From assembly GCA_020628895.1 (NCBI GenBank), contig JAHDEM010000001.1:117700-181699 (forward strand): a stretch of DNA of 64,000 bases, written 5' to 3'. The stretch is from Candidatus Endobugula sp. GTDB lineage: Bacteria; Pseudomonadota; Gammaproteobacteria; Pseudomonadales; Cellvibrionaceae. A program made the translations under genes and the position numbers. Each line of letters starts with the position of its first letter. Within the stretch, counting starts at the first letter, position 1. The notes beneath the pieces were generated by a model. The model did no database searches and had not been told where the DNA came from. It saw only the letters and a list, made by a program, of their open reading frames with translations. This document shows, in pieces, positions 1 to 8,783 of this stretch.

Positions 1-630
1 ATCATTTGATGGCGGCGCTCATCGGGGTGGCTAGAGCGCAATAACTCGTTCTGTGCTTTTTTATAGAAGGCATTAGCCGATAAAACATCCTGTTTGGTAT
101 AAGCCTTGTGTCCTTCTGCAATATTAGTAATCACTTTAACTTGTAGCTGTAACCACTCGATATCCATATGTAAAATTTGTAATTCTTTGCCTGTAATTTT
201 CCCATCGGCATGTTGTTTTCTGAGTATGGATAATGCTTCATCTAGGTAAGCTTTATATCGTGCAATTTGAGCATCACTTTTACATACTCTTGATATCTGC
301 CTGTATGCAGATTCGTCACTGAGTTCGTTAGAACGCATTTGTGCATTAGATAGGCCTGCTTTTAGATATCCTGCTTTGGGTGAAATATGAGTCATCATCT
401 CATAGGACTCGATAATTTCATCATTAACGAGTTTGGGGATAATGCGCTTTTCGCAAATGCTGTCGAGCACGAGCACAACATCTTCAAGTTCTTCTACTCG
501 AATCTTCATTTTCTCCAGTCTAAAAGTCGTTTTTTTTGCCTTATCAACTAAATAGTTGCTATAGGCCACAATGCCCATAGATATTGCGGCAATGAAAATG
601 AGTAAGATTAAACTGGCAAATGCGCTCATA
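1..630 (-). CDS. Membrane-anchored coiled-coil protein, C-terminus cut by window edge
   Basis: An open frame runs on the minus strand from an ATG at 628-630 to the first base of the window without a stop, so at least 210 residues are present and the C-terminus is missing. The N-terminus (MSAFASLILLIFIAAISMGI) is a single membrane segment with little charge before it. It is followed by a charged, probably helical stretch (VDKAKKTTFRLEKMKIRVEE) and an alpha-helical body rich in Glu, Lys, Leu and Gln. No enzymatic motif is visible. It diverges from topA across a 343-bp gap. I do not recognise the family; a membrane-tethered scaffold protein would fit but is only inference. Confidence 0.6.
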
Positions 631-973
631 GTTTTTTGTTAAAAAATTAATAATTGCTGTATAGGCTATCGGCTTGTTAAGAAAAGCCTTTAAGGAATAA
701 TTATATTAGTTAATAAAAACAATTAGTTATAATTTATTGTTAATGTTTTTTGTTAATTTTAATTTGTGGCAAACGAGGTCAAATCTACTCTTATATAGGT
801 CTCTTGGGTTAAAAATAATCATAATATTTGCTTGACCAGAAGCCATGTAGCACTTATATATGCCTGCCTTCGTTCCATAAAATAGAAACTAAACTCTATG
901 TGTTGCCAATATTAAGCAGGCATGGATGTCTAAGTAGTTAAGTTAAGTCGTGTAGTAAATATAGAGAACACCT
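631..973. other. Divergent intergenic region upstream of topA
   Basis: This AT-rich, 343-bp gap separates the minus-strand coiled-coil gene from topA. Apart from the topA promoter candidate listed separately, I see no open frame with a good start, no RNA gene and no strong hairpin. Runs of A and T at 690-760 may act as UP elements or curvature for either promoter. Confidence 0.6.
832..860 (+). promoter_or_regulatory. Candidate sigma-70 promoter of topA
   Basis: TTGACC at 832-837 and TATATA at 855-860 are separated by 17 bp, close to the sigma-70 consensus. The transcript would start near 867 and have a leader of about 105 nt before the topA start at 974. Supercoiling control of topA is known in other bacteria but cannot be judged here. 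Confidence 0.5.
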
Positions 974-3688
974 ATGGGTAAATCGCTTGTTATTGTCGAG
1001 TCACCAGCTAAAGCAAAAACCATTAATAAATATCTCGGAAGTAATTACGTCGTTAAATCGAGTGTTGGTCATATCCGAGATCTACCCACCAGTGGATCTG
1101 CCAAAACACCTGTAGATGCCAAAGCGCGTGCTAAGCAAGCAGCCTTAACACGTAAGATGTCTCCTGAGGAAAAAGCTGCTCATAAGGCAAAGAAAAGCCG
1201 CGAGCAGCTCATCAAACGTATGGGTATTGACCCTGATAACAATTGGGCGGCCCATTACGAAATCCTTCCAGGTAAAGAAAAAGTGGTAGATGAGCTTAAG
1301 AAGCTCGCTGAGTCTGCAGATATGGTTTATCTGGCAACGGATTTGGATAGAGAAGGAGAGGCCATTGCCTGGCATCTGCAAGAAGCGATTGGCGGTGATT
1401 CACAACGATATCGACGAGTTGTTTTTAATGAGATTACCAAGACAGCGATACAAAAAGCATTCGAAAAACCGGGATATCTTGATCAACATCGAGTGGATGC
1501 TCAACAGGCACGTCGTTTCTTAGACCGTGTTGTGGGTTATATGGTATCGCCTCTACTCTGGGAGAAAATTGCCAGAGGGCTTTCTGCAGGGCGTGTACAG
1601 TCGGTTGCCGTAAGGTTAGTCGTTGAGCGTGAACGTGAAATACGCGCATTTATCCCAGAGGAATATTGGGATATTTTTGCTAATTTATTAACAGCTAAAA
1701 ACGGTGGCGTTCGTTGTGAGGTTAAAAAGCACAATGGCGAAGCCTTTAAGCCTGTTAATCGTGAACAAGCAATGGCTGCAGTGTCGGTCTTGGAAAAAGC
1801 CAATTACGAAGTTATCAAACGCGATGATAAGCCGACAACCTCTAAACCTTCTGCGCCATTTATTACATCGACGCTGCAACAAGTGGCTAGCACACGATTA
1901 GGTTTTGGCGTAAAGAAAACCATGATGATGGCTCAGCGCTTATATGAAGCGGGCTATATCACCTATATGCGTACCGATTCGACCAATTTGAGCCAAGAAG
2001 CAGTGGCTTCTTGTCGTGATTATATTCTTGAAAACTATGGAAAGCGCTATCTTCCGGATTCACCTATTAATTATTCCAGTAAGGAAGGGGCTCAAGAGGC
2101 GCATGAAGCTATTCGACCTTCCAGTGTGAATGTGTCTCCCACGCAACTTGCAGGCATGGAGCGCGATGCTGAGCGCTTGTATGCATTGATTTGGCAACAG
2201 TTTGTTGCTTGCCAAATGGCAAGAGCAGAATTTACAAGTACATCCGTTGTGATTAAAGCGGATGATTTTGAATTGCGAACTCGAGGTAGAGTGATTCGTT
2301 TTGATGGTTTTATGCGCGTTCAGCCTCCTGCCAGTAAAAAAGAAGACGATGTCTTGCTTCCGGATCTCAAAGTAGGAGACCTATTAACCCTTAAGCAGCT
2401 AGAACCCAAGCAACATTTTACTAAGCCTACTGCCCGTTACACAGAAGCGAGTTTAGTTAAAGAGCTAGAGAAGCAGGGTATTGGTCGGCCTTCAACTTAC
2501 GCATCCATCATCTCCACTATCCAAGATCGTGGTTATGCTCATGTAGAAAACCGTCGATTTTTTGCTGACAAAATGGGAGATATCGTTACTGATCGTTTGG
2601 TCGAAAATTTCACGGATTTATTGGATTATGGTTTTACCGCCAAGATGGAAGAGTCTTTAGATGATGTTGCTGAAGGCAAGCAAAATTGGCGCGATTTGTT
2701 AAACCTTTTCTATAAGGATTTTTCAGAAAAGCTCGCTCAGGCTCAGGCCTCTGAAAAAGGCATGCGTAGCAATACGCCGACTGAAACATCGATTGCCTGC
2801 TCTACGTGTAGCCGACCTATGCAAATTCGTACAGCGAGTACGGGTGTATTCTTAGGTTGTTCAGGCTATGCATTACCGCCTAAAGAGCGCTGTAAGACAA
2901 CAATGAATTTAGTTTCTGGAGATGAAGCCATTAGTGTGGGTGAAGATACCGAAGCTGCCGAAGAAGCAGAGGTATTACAGCTACGCAATAAACGTCGTTG
3001 CCCTATTTGTAACACGGCTATGGATAGCTATTTACTGGACGAAACACGCAAGGTACATATTTGCGGTAATAATCCAGATTGTTCTGGCTACGAGGTGGAA
3101 GAGGGTGCATTTAAGATTAAAGGATATGAAGGCCCTGTTCTAGAATGTGATAAATGTGGTAGTGACATGCAGCTAAAAACGGGACGTTTTGGTAAATATT
3201 TCGGCTGTGCTAACGAAGAGTGTAAAAACACACGCAAATTACTACGTAATGGCGAAGCTGCACCGCCGAAAATGGATCCTGTCCCCATGCCTGAATTGCA
3301 ATGTTTAAAAGTGGATGATACTTATATTCTGCGTGACGGTGCTAGTGGATTGTTTTTGGCCGCTAGTCAGTTTCCTAAAAATAGAGAAACACGGGCGCCA
3401 TTAGTTTCTGAAATATTGCCTCATAAGTCAGAAATTGATGAAAAGTATAATTTCTTATTTTCTGCACCAACAGAAGATGATGATGGCAACCCAACGTTAA
3501 TTCGCTATAGTCGAAAAACAAAAGAACAGTACGTACAATCTGAAGTTGATGGTAAAGCCACTGGCTGGAAAGCTTTCTACGAAGGGGGTAAGTGGGTGGT
3601 AAGTACAGCTCCTACAAAGCGAAAAGCCGCCGCCAAAAAGGCGCCAGCTAAAAAGAAAGCGGTGAAAAAAACGACTAAAAAAGCTTAA
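974..3688 (+). CDS. topA: DNA topoisomerase I
   Basis: This is type IA topoisomerase, which relaxes negative supercoils by transient cleavage of one strand. The 904 residues fit the usual 865-900. The Toprim domain opens the protein ([14 protein letters not shown]) and carries the acidic DLDREGEA motif near 123-130. The active-site tyrosine is Tyr331 in [10 protein letters not shown]. Three C-terminal four-cysteine zinc ribbons follow: CSTC...C...C, CPIC...CGNNPDC and CDKC...CANEEC. The tail is lysine/alanine-rich, as in several marine gammaproteobacterial TopA proteins. An insertion near residues 40-90 is also common. The next gene starts about 20 bp after the stop, suggesting co-transcription. 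Confidence 0.98.
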   Translation: MGKSLVIVESPAKAKTINKYLGSNYVVKSSVGHIRDLPTSGSAKTPVDAKARAKQAALTRKMSPEEKAAHKAKKSREQLIKRMGIDPDNNWAAHYEILPGKEKVVDELKKLAESADMVYLATDLDREGEAIAWHLQEAIGGDSQRYRRVVFNEITKTAIQKAFEKPGYLDQHRVDAQQARRFLDRVVGYMVSPLLWEKIARGLSAGRVQSVAVRLVVEREREIRAFIPEEYWDIFANLLTAKNGGVRCEVKKHNGEAFKPVNREQAMAAVSVLEKANYEVIKRDDKPTTSKPSAPFITSTLQQVASTRLGFGVKKTMMMAQRLYEAGYITYMRTDSTNLSQEAVASCRDYILENYGKRYLPDSPINYSSKEGAQEAHEAIRPSSVNVSPTQLAGMERDAERLYALIWQQFVACQMARAEFTSTSVVIKADDFELRTRGRVIRFDGFMRVQPPASKKEDDVLLPDLKVGDLLTLKQLEPKQHFTKPTARYTEASLVKELEKQGIGRPSTYASIISTIQDRGYAHVENRRFFADKMGDIVTDRLVENFTDLLDYGFTAKMEESLDDVAEGKQNWRDLLNLFYKDFSEKLAQAQASEKGMRSNTPTETSIACSTCSRPMQIRTASTGVFLGCSGYALPPKERCKTTMNLVSGDEAISVGEDTEAAEEAEVLQLRNKRRCPICNTAMDSYLLDETRKVHICGNNPDCSGYEVEEGAFKIKGYEGPVLECDKCGSDMQLKTGRFGKYFGCANEECKNTRKLLRNGEAAPPKMDPVPMPELQCLKVDDTYILRDGASGLFLAASQFPKNRETRAPLVSEILPHKSEIDEKYNFLFSAPTEDDDGNPTLIRYSRKTKEQYVQSEVDGKATGWKAFYEGGKWVVSTAPTKRKAAAKKAPAKKKAVKKTTKKA

Positions 3689-3708
3689 CGCTTTATGTGT
3701 TAAAAGCC

Positions 3709-4245
3709 ATGATGAATCCTACTCACAGACAATATGCCTCTAAACGGCTATCTATGGCGCGGCAAATGCTGTCATTACGTAGTGAATTTATGCATGAGGA
3801 AAATTGTTTTGATGCTGCATTGATGCAAGTGTATTTTTCTATGCACCACTACATTAACGAATTGCTAGAAAAATATCAGCGCCCATTGGTAGAAGAAACG
3901 AGTTTTGCTTTACGAGATGTTATCTTCGATGAAAGTGGTTTTGTGTCAGAATTGCAGGAGTGCAAACAGTTGTTAAGTAACAAAGACAGCTGGTTAAGTA
4001 TTCTTTTATCTCATCCTCAGCGGATGTTAAATATGGCATCTCGAGGTGCTCAAGGTACGGCAAAAACAGCTAATTCGACGCATCCTGAGCCTTTACAGCT
4101 TATTGCTGTTAGTGATGGCGATAATAACGAACAAGGTCTTGCAAGTGCTGTAGAGATCAACATGACAGCTGATGTGGCTCAATGGATCGTGAATGAGTGT
4201 CAGCTATTAGTTCAGCGTCAGCGGGAACATCTGGTGGAGTGTTAA
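3709..4245 (+). CDS. DUF6586-type hypothetical protein downstream of topA
   Basis: This small soluble protein (178 aa from the ATG at 3709) is mostly helical and has no signal peptide. It occupies the position of the conserved topA-downstream gene of Pseudomonas (PA3010-like, DUF6586). The sequence starts HRQYASKRLSMARQML, with an N-terminal helix bundle suggestive of a HEPN-like or nucleotidyltransferase-substrate fold; that fold assignment is weak inference. A GTG at 3697 is an in-frame alternative start and ATG 3712 is a third; none has a clear ribosome-binding site, so coupling to topA translation is likely. Function is unknown. Confidence 0.8.
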   Translation: MMNPTHRQYASKRLSMARQMLSLRSEFMHEENCFDAALMQVYFSMHHYINELLEKYQRPLVEETSFALRDVIFDESGFVSELQECKQLLSNKDSWLSILLSHPQRMLNMASRGAQGTAKTANSTHPEPLQLIAVSDGDNNEQGLASAVEINMTADVAQWIVNECQLLVQRQREHLVEC

Positions 4246-4299
4246 TTTTCTATCTTCCTAGTGCCTTTACTGTCACTAATAGGCTGTAAATTGTCGTGG

Positions 4300-4725
4300 T
4301 TATTGGTGTGTTATAAATACCGCTTTGCTATCACCGATTCGTGCCGCTTTTTCCATATCCATCTTATCTGAGTCTTCCCAGTGTGATTGCTCTGCGATAA
4401 CGGTATGGCTATTACCTTGAGCCAGTGCTTGCCATATAACCCATCTTGCATCACTATTTTTTTTGATATGAACGATGCGTAAATGGGTAAAATTAGCACT
4501 AAACATGCTTAGTATCGCTTTTGAGGGAGTGTGATGAGTAATCCACGTTAGCCAACGTTCAGATGTTTGTTGAGATAAAGAGGCGACAATAGGTAAAACA
4601 ATCGATTGGCTGTCGTTAACACTAGGTACAATTACCTCTGCAAGATGGCTTGTTTTTAGAGGCATATCATTCACAGAATGGAACCAAGAGTCGTTTTGTT
4701 GTGTGTGTTTATAGGCTGTTTTCAT
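4300..4725 (-). CDS. sulA: SulA-like SOS cell-division inhibitor
   Basis: SulA binds FtsZ and blocks septation during the SOS response. This 141-residue protein has the family's central block, with the aromatic SERWLTWITHHTPSK segment and the LRIVHIKKNSDARWVIWQAL segment. Both lie where the FtsZ-binding RecA-like fold lies in Pseudomonas SulA. The ATG at 4725 is preferred because AGGAT precedes it; a GTG at 4761 would add 12 residues. It sits 65 bp behind lexA on the same strand, so it is probably co-transcribed with and repressed by LexA. The short C-terminal tail would be a target for Lon in known SulA proteins. Sequence conservation is low, as usual for this family. Confidence 0.85.
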   Translation of the reverse strand: MKTAYKHTQQNDSWFHSVNDMPLKTSHLAEVIVPSVNDSQSIVLPIVASLSQQTSERWLTWITHHTPSKAILSMFSANFTHLRIVHIKKNSDARWVIWQALAQGNSHTVIAEQSHWEDSDKMDMEKAARIGDSKAVFITHQ

Positions 4726-4790
4726 TTTCTGTTTATCCTGATATTCACCTTTTGCTTTCACTATTCGTTAAATGGCCACCAACGTGCGGG

Positions 4791-5399
4791 CTAACTGCGT
4801 CGTATAACGCCTACACTTAAACCTTCTATAGAGAATTCTTCCTCGGTTAAGTCGACAATAATGGGAGCAAAATCTGGGTTTTCAGCGATTAATTCGACTT
4901 GATGATTGTTTTTGCCTCTTTGAAAACGCTTTACAGTCACTTCTTCACCGATACGGGCGACAACAATTTGCCCATTACTGACTTGCTGAGTTTGGTGTAC
5001 GGCTAGTAGATCGCCATCAAATATCCCTACGTCGATCATACTTTCGCCGTTCACTTCTAAAAAATAATCTGCGCTAGGTTGAAAAAATTCTCGTGGGATA
5101 TTGCAGTAATCCTCGATATGCTCTTGAGCGAGAATAGGGCTTCCTGCAGCAACACGCCCCACAATCGGTATACCTGGATCGTTTTCTTGTTCCGGTAGTC
5201 GTATGCCTCGAGATGCGCCTGGAACCATTTCTATAGCGCCTTTTCTCGCCAGCGCCCTCAGGTGCTCTTCTGCAGCATTTGCAGAGCGAAAACCCAGTGA
5301 AGAGGCAATCTCTGCTCGTGTAGGAGGGTAGCCAGTTTCAGCAATATTTTGTTTTATGAGTTCTAATACTTGCTCTTGACGTGATGTAAGTTTAGCCAT
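4791..5399 (-). CDS. lexA: LexA SOS repressor and self-cleaving protease
   Basis: LexA represses SOS genes and cleaves itself when activated by RecA. The 202 residues comprise an N-terminal winged helix ([14 protein letters not shown], then [13 protein letters not shown] as the recognition helix) and a C-terminal S24 peptidase. The cleavage site is Ala85-Gly86 in [10 protein letters not shown]. The catalytic dyad is Ser120 (VNGESMID) and Lys157 (EVTVKRFQ). All functional residues are present. Three CTGTATA half-sites lie upstream, consistent with autoregulation. The downstream sulA makes a two-gene SOS operon, as in Pseudomonas. Confidence 0.98.
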   Translation of the reverse strand: MAKLTSRQEQVLELIKQNIAETGYPPTRAEIASSLGFRSANAAEEHLRALARKGAIEMVPGASRGIRLPEQENDPGIPIVGRVAAGSPILAQEHIEDYCNIPREFFQPSADYFLEVNGESMIDVGIFDGDLLAVHQTQQVSNGQIVVARIGEEVTVKRFQRGKNNHQVELIAENPDFAPIIVDLTEEEFSIEGLSVGVIRRS

Positions 5400-5446
5400 A
5401 TTGCTTCCTGTGATGTTCTATTGGTGACTGTTTTGTTGTTATATCA

Positions 5447-5504
5447 GTGTTTTTTTATACAGTATTTTTAACTTGATGTGCACTTTATACAGTGTTTTAT
5501 ACAG
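5447..5504 (-). promoter_or_regulatory. LexA-box cluster upstream of lexA
   Basis: Read on the minus strand, CTGTATAA occurs three times, with its CTG ends at 5504, 5492 and 5462. The known gammaproteobacterial SOS box is CTG-N10-CAG with a TATA-rich core. The first and third copies extend to CTGTATAAAACACTGT and CTGTATAAAAAAACAC, i.e. one good half and one degraded half. The array sits 48-105 bp before the lexA start, as expected for autorepression. Confidence 0.65.
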
Positions 5505-5650
5505 TTGTGCAATTATTTTATGGCAATTAACGGTTATTTGGGTATCGGTTCTTACCAAGCTGCCTAGTTATTTTGCGGATTAGCCGCTTGACAGTTGTTA
5601 TCGCTATCCGTATTTTGATCGGTCGCAAATGCACGAATAAGGATACCTTT

Positions 5651-6697
5651 ATGCCGATTGGTCCGGTCATGCTTGATATCGAAGGCACCATGTTAACCGA
5701 AGCGGATAAGCAATTACTGTCTCATCCTTTGGTGGGTGGTTTAATTTATTTTTCACGCAATTATGAATCGGTTGAACAGATTTCTCATTTGTGTAGTGAG
5801 GTGAGGAAAATAAGACCAGAGATCTTAATTGCTGTTGATCAAGAAGGTGGTCGAGTACAGCGTTTTAAAGACGGCTTTACCCGCATTCCCGCCATGCAAC
5901 AGTTCTTGCCCTTATACCGTAAACAACCATCTGCAGCCTTACAATTGGTCGAAGATTGTGGCTGGTTGATGGCGACAGAACTCCTATCGGTTGGTGTTGA
6001 TTTTAGCTTTGCTCCAGTATTGGATGTGGATGATCACCATTGTGCGGTGATTGCAAATCGTTCTTTTTCGCCTGATCCCGAGGAGGTTACTGCGTTAGCC
6101 GGTGCTTTTATGGCAGGTATGGAAGCCGCTGGTATGGCAACAACGGGTAAGCACTTTCCGGGACATGGAAGTGTGGTGGGCGATAGTCATGAGTTGTTAC
6201 CTGTTGATGAACGCACTATGGATGAAATACAAACGCACGATCTTATTCCTTTTAAATCACTGATGAATCAGCTCAATGCTATCATGCCTGCACATATCAT
6301 GTTTCCTCAAATAGACTCTCAACCCGTGGGCTTTTCTTCCCATTGGATTAAACGCATCTTGCGCAAGCAGCTCGGTTTTGATGGCGTGTTATTTAGTGAT
6401 GATCTATCCATGGAGGCGGCCACCATAGCGGGTGGCTACGCCGAACGTGCCGAGGCAGCTTTGAGAGCTGGGTGCGACGTTGCACTGGTTTGTAACAATA
6501 GACAAGGCGCGCAAGAAATTATTGACCATTTATCTGCGTTAGCACAAAAAGATCAGGGCTTTGCTGAGTTGATTGCCCAACAAAATGATCGTTTACCCTT
6601 GATGCGGGCAAAAAAAACCTGGGATGCAGAGGAATTAACTTCGCAAGAGCGCTATCAAAAAACGCGTACTTTGTTAGCCGCTATTACTCAACATTAG
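5651..6697 (+). CDS. nagZ: Beta-N-acetylhexosaminidase NagZ
   Basis: This cytoplasmic glycoside hydrolase family 3 enzyme removes GlcNAc from anhydro-muropeptides in peptidoglycan recycling. It is 348 residues from ATG 5651, which follows AAGGA; the longer frame from 5573 adds an unconserved 26-residue N-terminus and is rejected. Signature motifs are VDQEGGRVQRF, the catalytic loop KHFPGHGSVVGDSHELLP with the acid/base His, and the Asp nucleophile in FSDDLSMEAA. Length and start (GPVMLDIEG) match family members. mtnP follows after 19 bp, an arrangement also seen in Pseudomonas. The intervening psrA of Pseudomonas is absent between lexA and nagZ. Confidence 0.96.
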   Translation: MPIGPVMLDIEGTMLTEADKQLLSHPLVGGLIYFSRNYESVEQISHLCSEVRKIRPEILIAVDQEGGRVQRFKDGFTRIPAMQQFLPLYRKQPSAALQLVEDCGWLMATELLSVGVDFSFAPVLDVDDHHCAVIANRSFSPDPEEVTALAGAFMAGMEAAGMATTGKHFPGHGSVVGDSHELLPVDERTMDEIQTHDLIPFKSLMNQLNAIMPAHIMFPQIDSQPVGFSSHWIKRILRKQLGFDGVLFSDDLSMEAATIAGGYAERAEAALRAGCDVALVCNNRQGAQEIIDHLSALAQKDQGFAELIAQQNDRLPLMRAKKTWDAEELTSQERYQKTRTLLAAITQH

Positions 6698-6716
6698 ATA
6701 TTTATAGAGAAAGGTT

Positions 6717-7487
6717 ATGTCAATCGCGATTATTGGTGGTTCTGGGCTAGATCAGCTACAAGAGGAGGCAGGTTTAGAACCGATTTACCAACAAACCCCT
6801 TTTGGTGAACATTCTCAGGGAGTATGTAAGCTTAATATTGGAAATACCCCAGTGGTTTTCCTTCCCAGGCACGGAAAAGACCATCATTTACCTCCACACA
6901 AGGTGAACTATCGTGCCAATATGTGGTTATTAAAATCTCTAGGTATTACAAAGATTGTGGCTATGAATGTGGTCGGCGGTATTACTGATGAGATGTCTCC
7001 GCGTACTTTATTGGTTCCACATCAGGTGATTGATTATACCTGGGGTAGGGAACACACGTATTTTGATGGTTTACATCACGATACGCCTTTTATCGATAAG
7101 TATGTTGATCACATTGATTTTACTCAGCCCTATAGTGAAGCATTGCGCCAGCGTATTATTGGTTTTTTAGACCAATCTAAGATTAACCACGTTAACTACG
7201 GTGTTTATGGGTGTACTCAAGGGCCACGTTTGGAAAGTGCTGCTGAAGTACAACGATTGCAAAACGATGGCTGCCACATAGTGGGTATGACAGCTATGCC
7301 TGAGACAGCTTTAGCGAAAGAGTTGGAAATGGATTATGCATCACTGGGTTTGGTGGTCAATTGGGCACCAGGCATTGCTGCCGAGGAACTCTCTTTTGGT
7401 GAAATAATGCAACTGGTGAGTGAAGAAATGGCGCATGTACAGACATTTTTACCAGATTTATTAGAATTTCTCACATTACAACACTAA
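6717..7487 (+). CDS. mtnP: S-methyl-5'-thioinosine phosphorylase
   Basis: This purine nucleoside phosphorylase-family enzyme (MTAP/PNP-2 group) splits methylthioinosine (or methylthioadenosine) with phosphate in methylthio-nucleoside salvage. At 256 aa it has the N-terminal phosphate-binding IIGGSGL, the FLPRHGKDH segment, and the TQGPRLESAAE and VGMTAMPE(T) active-site blocks. Its order after nagZ matches Pseudomonas PA3004, which was shown to prefer methylthioinosine; the specificity here is inferred from that synteny. AAAGG stands before the start. It probably forms an operon with nagZ. Confidence 0.92.
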   Translation: MSIAIIGGSGLDQLQEEAGLEPIYQQTPFGEHSQGVCKLNIGNTPVVFLPRHGKDHHLPPHKVNYRANMWLLKSLGITKIVAMNVVGGITDEMSPRTLLVPHQVIDYTWGREHTYFDGLHHDTPFIDKYVDHIDFTQPYSEALRQRIIGFLDQSKINHVNYGVYGCTQGPRLESAAEVQRLQNDGCHIVGMTAMPETALAKELEMDYASLGLVVNWAPGIAAEELSFGEIMQLVSEEMAHVQTFLPDLLEFLTLQH

Positions 7488-7574
7488 AACAGGCTGATTG
7501 CAGTAGACAATTGCTAACTGATATCAGAGAATATTGGGCTAAAGTCGAATGTAGAATATTTGGCATTTAAATAT

Positions 7575-7616
7575 ACATGCTAATCAATGACTTATGGTAT
7601 ACCTAAGTCAGCATGT
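7575..7616 (+). promoter_or_regulatory. Hairpin in the cold-shock gene leader
   Basis: The arms ACATGC/GCATGT and TGACTTA/TAAGTCA form a two-part stem around a GGTATACC loop, with a one-sided 7-nt bulge. It lies 40 nt before the start codon of the cold-shock gene. Structured leaders are typical of cold-shock mRNAs; this particular one has not been matched to a known element. Confidence 0.45.
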
Positions 7617-7656
7617 AAAGAAAAATAACAATAAGTAAAAAGAAGGAAATCGTCAT

Positions 7657-7869
7657 ATGTCTGATCGTAACTCAGGTACTGTAAAGTGGTTCAATAATTC
7701 ACGCGGTTATGGCTTTATTAGCTGTGAAGATAAATCTGAGGACATCTTTGTTCATTACCGTAATATCCAAGGCGAAGGGTATCGCTCTTTAAATGAAGGG
7801 CAATCAGTTGAGTTTAGTCTTGCAGAGGGTGATAAAGGTTTGCAAGCTGAAGAAGTGGTATGTGTTTGA
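7657..7869 (+). CDS. Cold-shock domain protein
   Basis: This is a single-domain CspA-family RNA chaperone of 70 residues. RNP1 is KWFNNSRGYGFI and RNP2 is DIFVHY, both intact, with the conserved GTVKWF opening. The strong AAGAAGGAAA ribosome-binding region precedes the ATG. The C-terminal half (YRSLNEGQSVEFSLAEGDKGLQAEEVVCV) is acidic. It is a monocistronic gene flanked by a structured leader and a downstream hairpin, so post-transcriptional temperature control is plausible. Exact paralogue (Csp A-E type) cannot be assigned. Confidence 0.95.
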   Translation: MSDRNSGTVKWFNNSRGYGFISCEDKSEDIFVHYRNIQGEGYRSLNEGQSVEFSLAEGDKGLQAEEVVCV

Positions 7870-7888
7870 TCCACTTAGAGAGATTCTA

Positions 7889-7920
7889 ACCACCTAGCGG
7901 TCAAATAACCTCTAGGTGGT
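7889..7920 (+). terminator. Inverted repeat behind the cold-shock gene
   Basis: ACCACCTAG (7889-7897) and CTAGGTGGT (7912-7920) are perfect inverted arms around a 14-nt loop. There is no T run after either arm, so it is a weak intrinsic terminator at best. It lies between two convergent genes (the cold-shock gene and csiV-like gene), where a two-way terminator would be expected. Confidence 0.4.
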
Positions 7921-7943
7921 GATTCACTACCAGCGAGTTGGTT

Positions 7944-8780
7944 TTACTCTGCTGGGATTGTTGGGGCGTCGACTGGCAGCATGCGAACTAACAATCCCAT
8001 AGCGGGGTGATCGATGTAATGAGTTTCTTTACTACGCATACTTCGGGTCTCTCGTAGTGTAATCACGCGAGGTTGGTCGTCTTTATCAAAAATCGTTGTT
8101 CGTTCATTATTATCACTATTAGGCAGAGGCGGTAGTGTTGGCCATACTGATGACTGGTCGATGCTGGTGCTTAAATCGTTGACGTTAGGTAGATTCAATC
8201 CACCCTCATTTATCGAACTTTCATCGTTCAATGCCGCGTTATTAAATGGAATAGGAGGGTAGTCGCTTAACCATAAATCGGTGGTTACGTGTAAGTAACG
8301 TCCAATATGGATTTTAATAGTGCCTTCTAATTCTCTGTGGTTGGTATAGTTTTCTCCTCCACGGATGATGATAGATGGCGACTGATTTTTCCCCCACATC
8401 TGCTGAATCCAAGCCTTGTGAAATAGCACTTTATAATCTTCACTTTTTCTTAACACATAATTATGACCGCCCAACTGGTGGGTTGTATTTGGCAGTGTTT
8501 TCCCCAAAAATTGACTATCGCTGGGATAAAAGAGTTGTAAATCCCTTCGCCATATTTCGTCATCGTAATTGGCATTATTCTGCTTAAATATCAATATCTC
8601 TACTTGATACCAACGGCCTTCATTTTGTCCATAGGCCTGCAGACTCATTCCGTGACCTAGGCATAAGGTGAATAATAAAGCGGTTAATCGTGTTATTTTT
8701 GAGACTAAATGCATGCGTATAGAGTTCATAGGTTTGATTGGTTTAACCATTATATCGTAACTGGCTGTATATAGAGTCAT
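7944..8780 (-). CDS. CsiV-like envelope protein
   Basis: The mature part begins RWYQVEILIFKQNN, the hallmark of the CsiV family. In Vibrio, CsiV is a peptidoglycan-binding activator of LpoA/PBP1a. Here a signal peptide (SKITRLTALLFTLCLGHGMSL) lies about 25-45 residues into the frame. The listed start follows the mfd stop by only 3 nt, which supports coupled translation; internal ATGs at 8729 and 8714 give a more normal signal peptide. No enzymatic motif is seen. Position next to mfd matches PA3003 of Pseudomonas. Function in cell-wall synthesis is by family analogy. Confidence 0.8.
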   Translation of the reverse strand: MTLYTASYDIMVKPIKPMNSIRMHLVSKITRLTALLFTLCLGHGMSLQAYGQNEGRWYQVEILIFKQNNANYDDEIWRRDLQLFYPSDSQFLGKTLPNTTHQLGGHNYVLRKSEDYKVLFHKAWIQQMWGKNQSPSIIIRGGENYTNHRELEGTIKIHIGRYLHVTTDLWLSDYPPIPFNNAALNDESSINEGGLNLPNVNDLSTSIDQSSVWPTLPPLPNSDNNERTTIFDKDDQPRVITLRETRSMRSKETHYIDHPAMGLLVRMLPVDAPTIPAE

Positions 8781-8783
8781 AAT

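Noticed and set aside
5573..5650. N-terminal extension of nagZ
   Set aside because: The extension is not family-like and the ATG at 5651 has a proper AAGGA.
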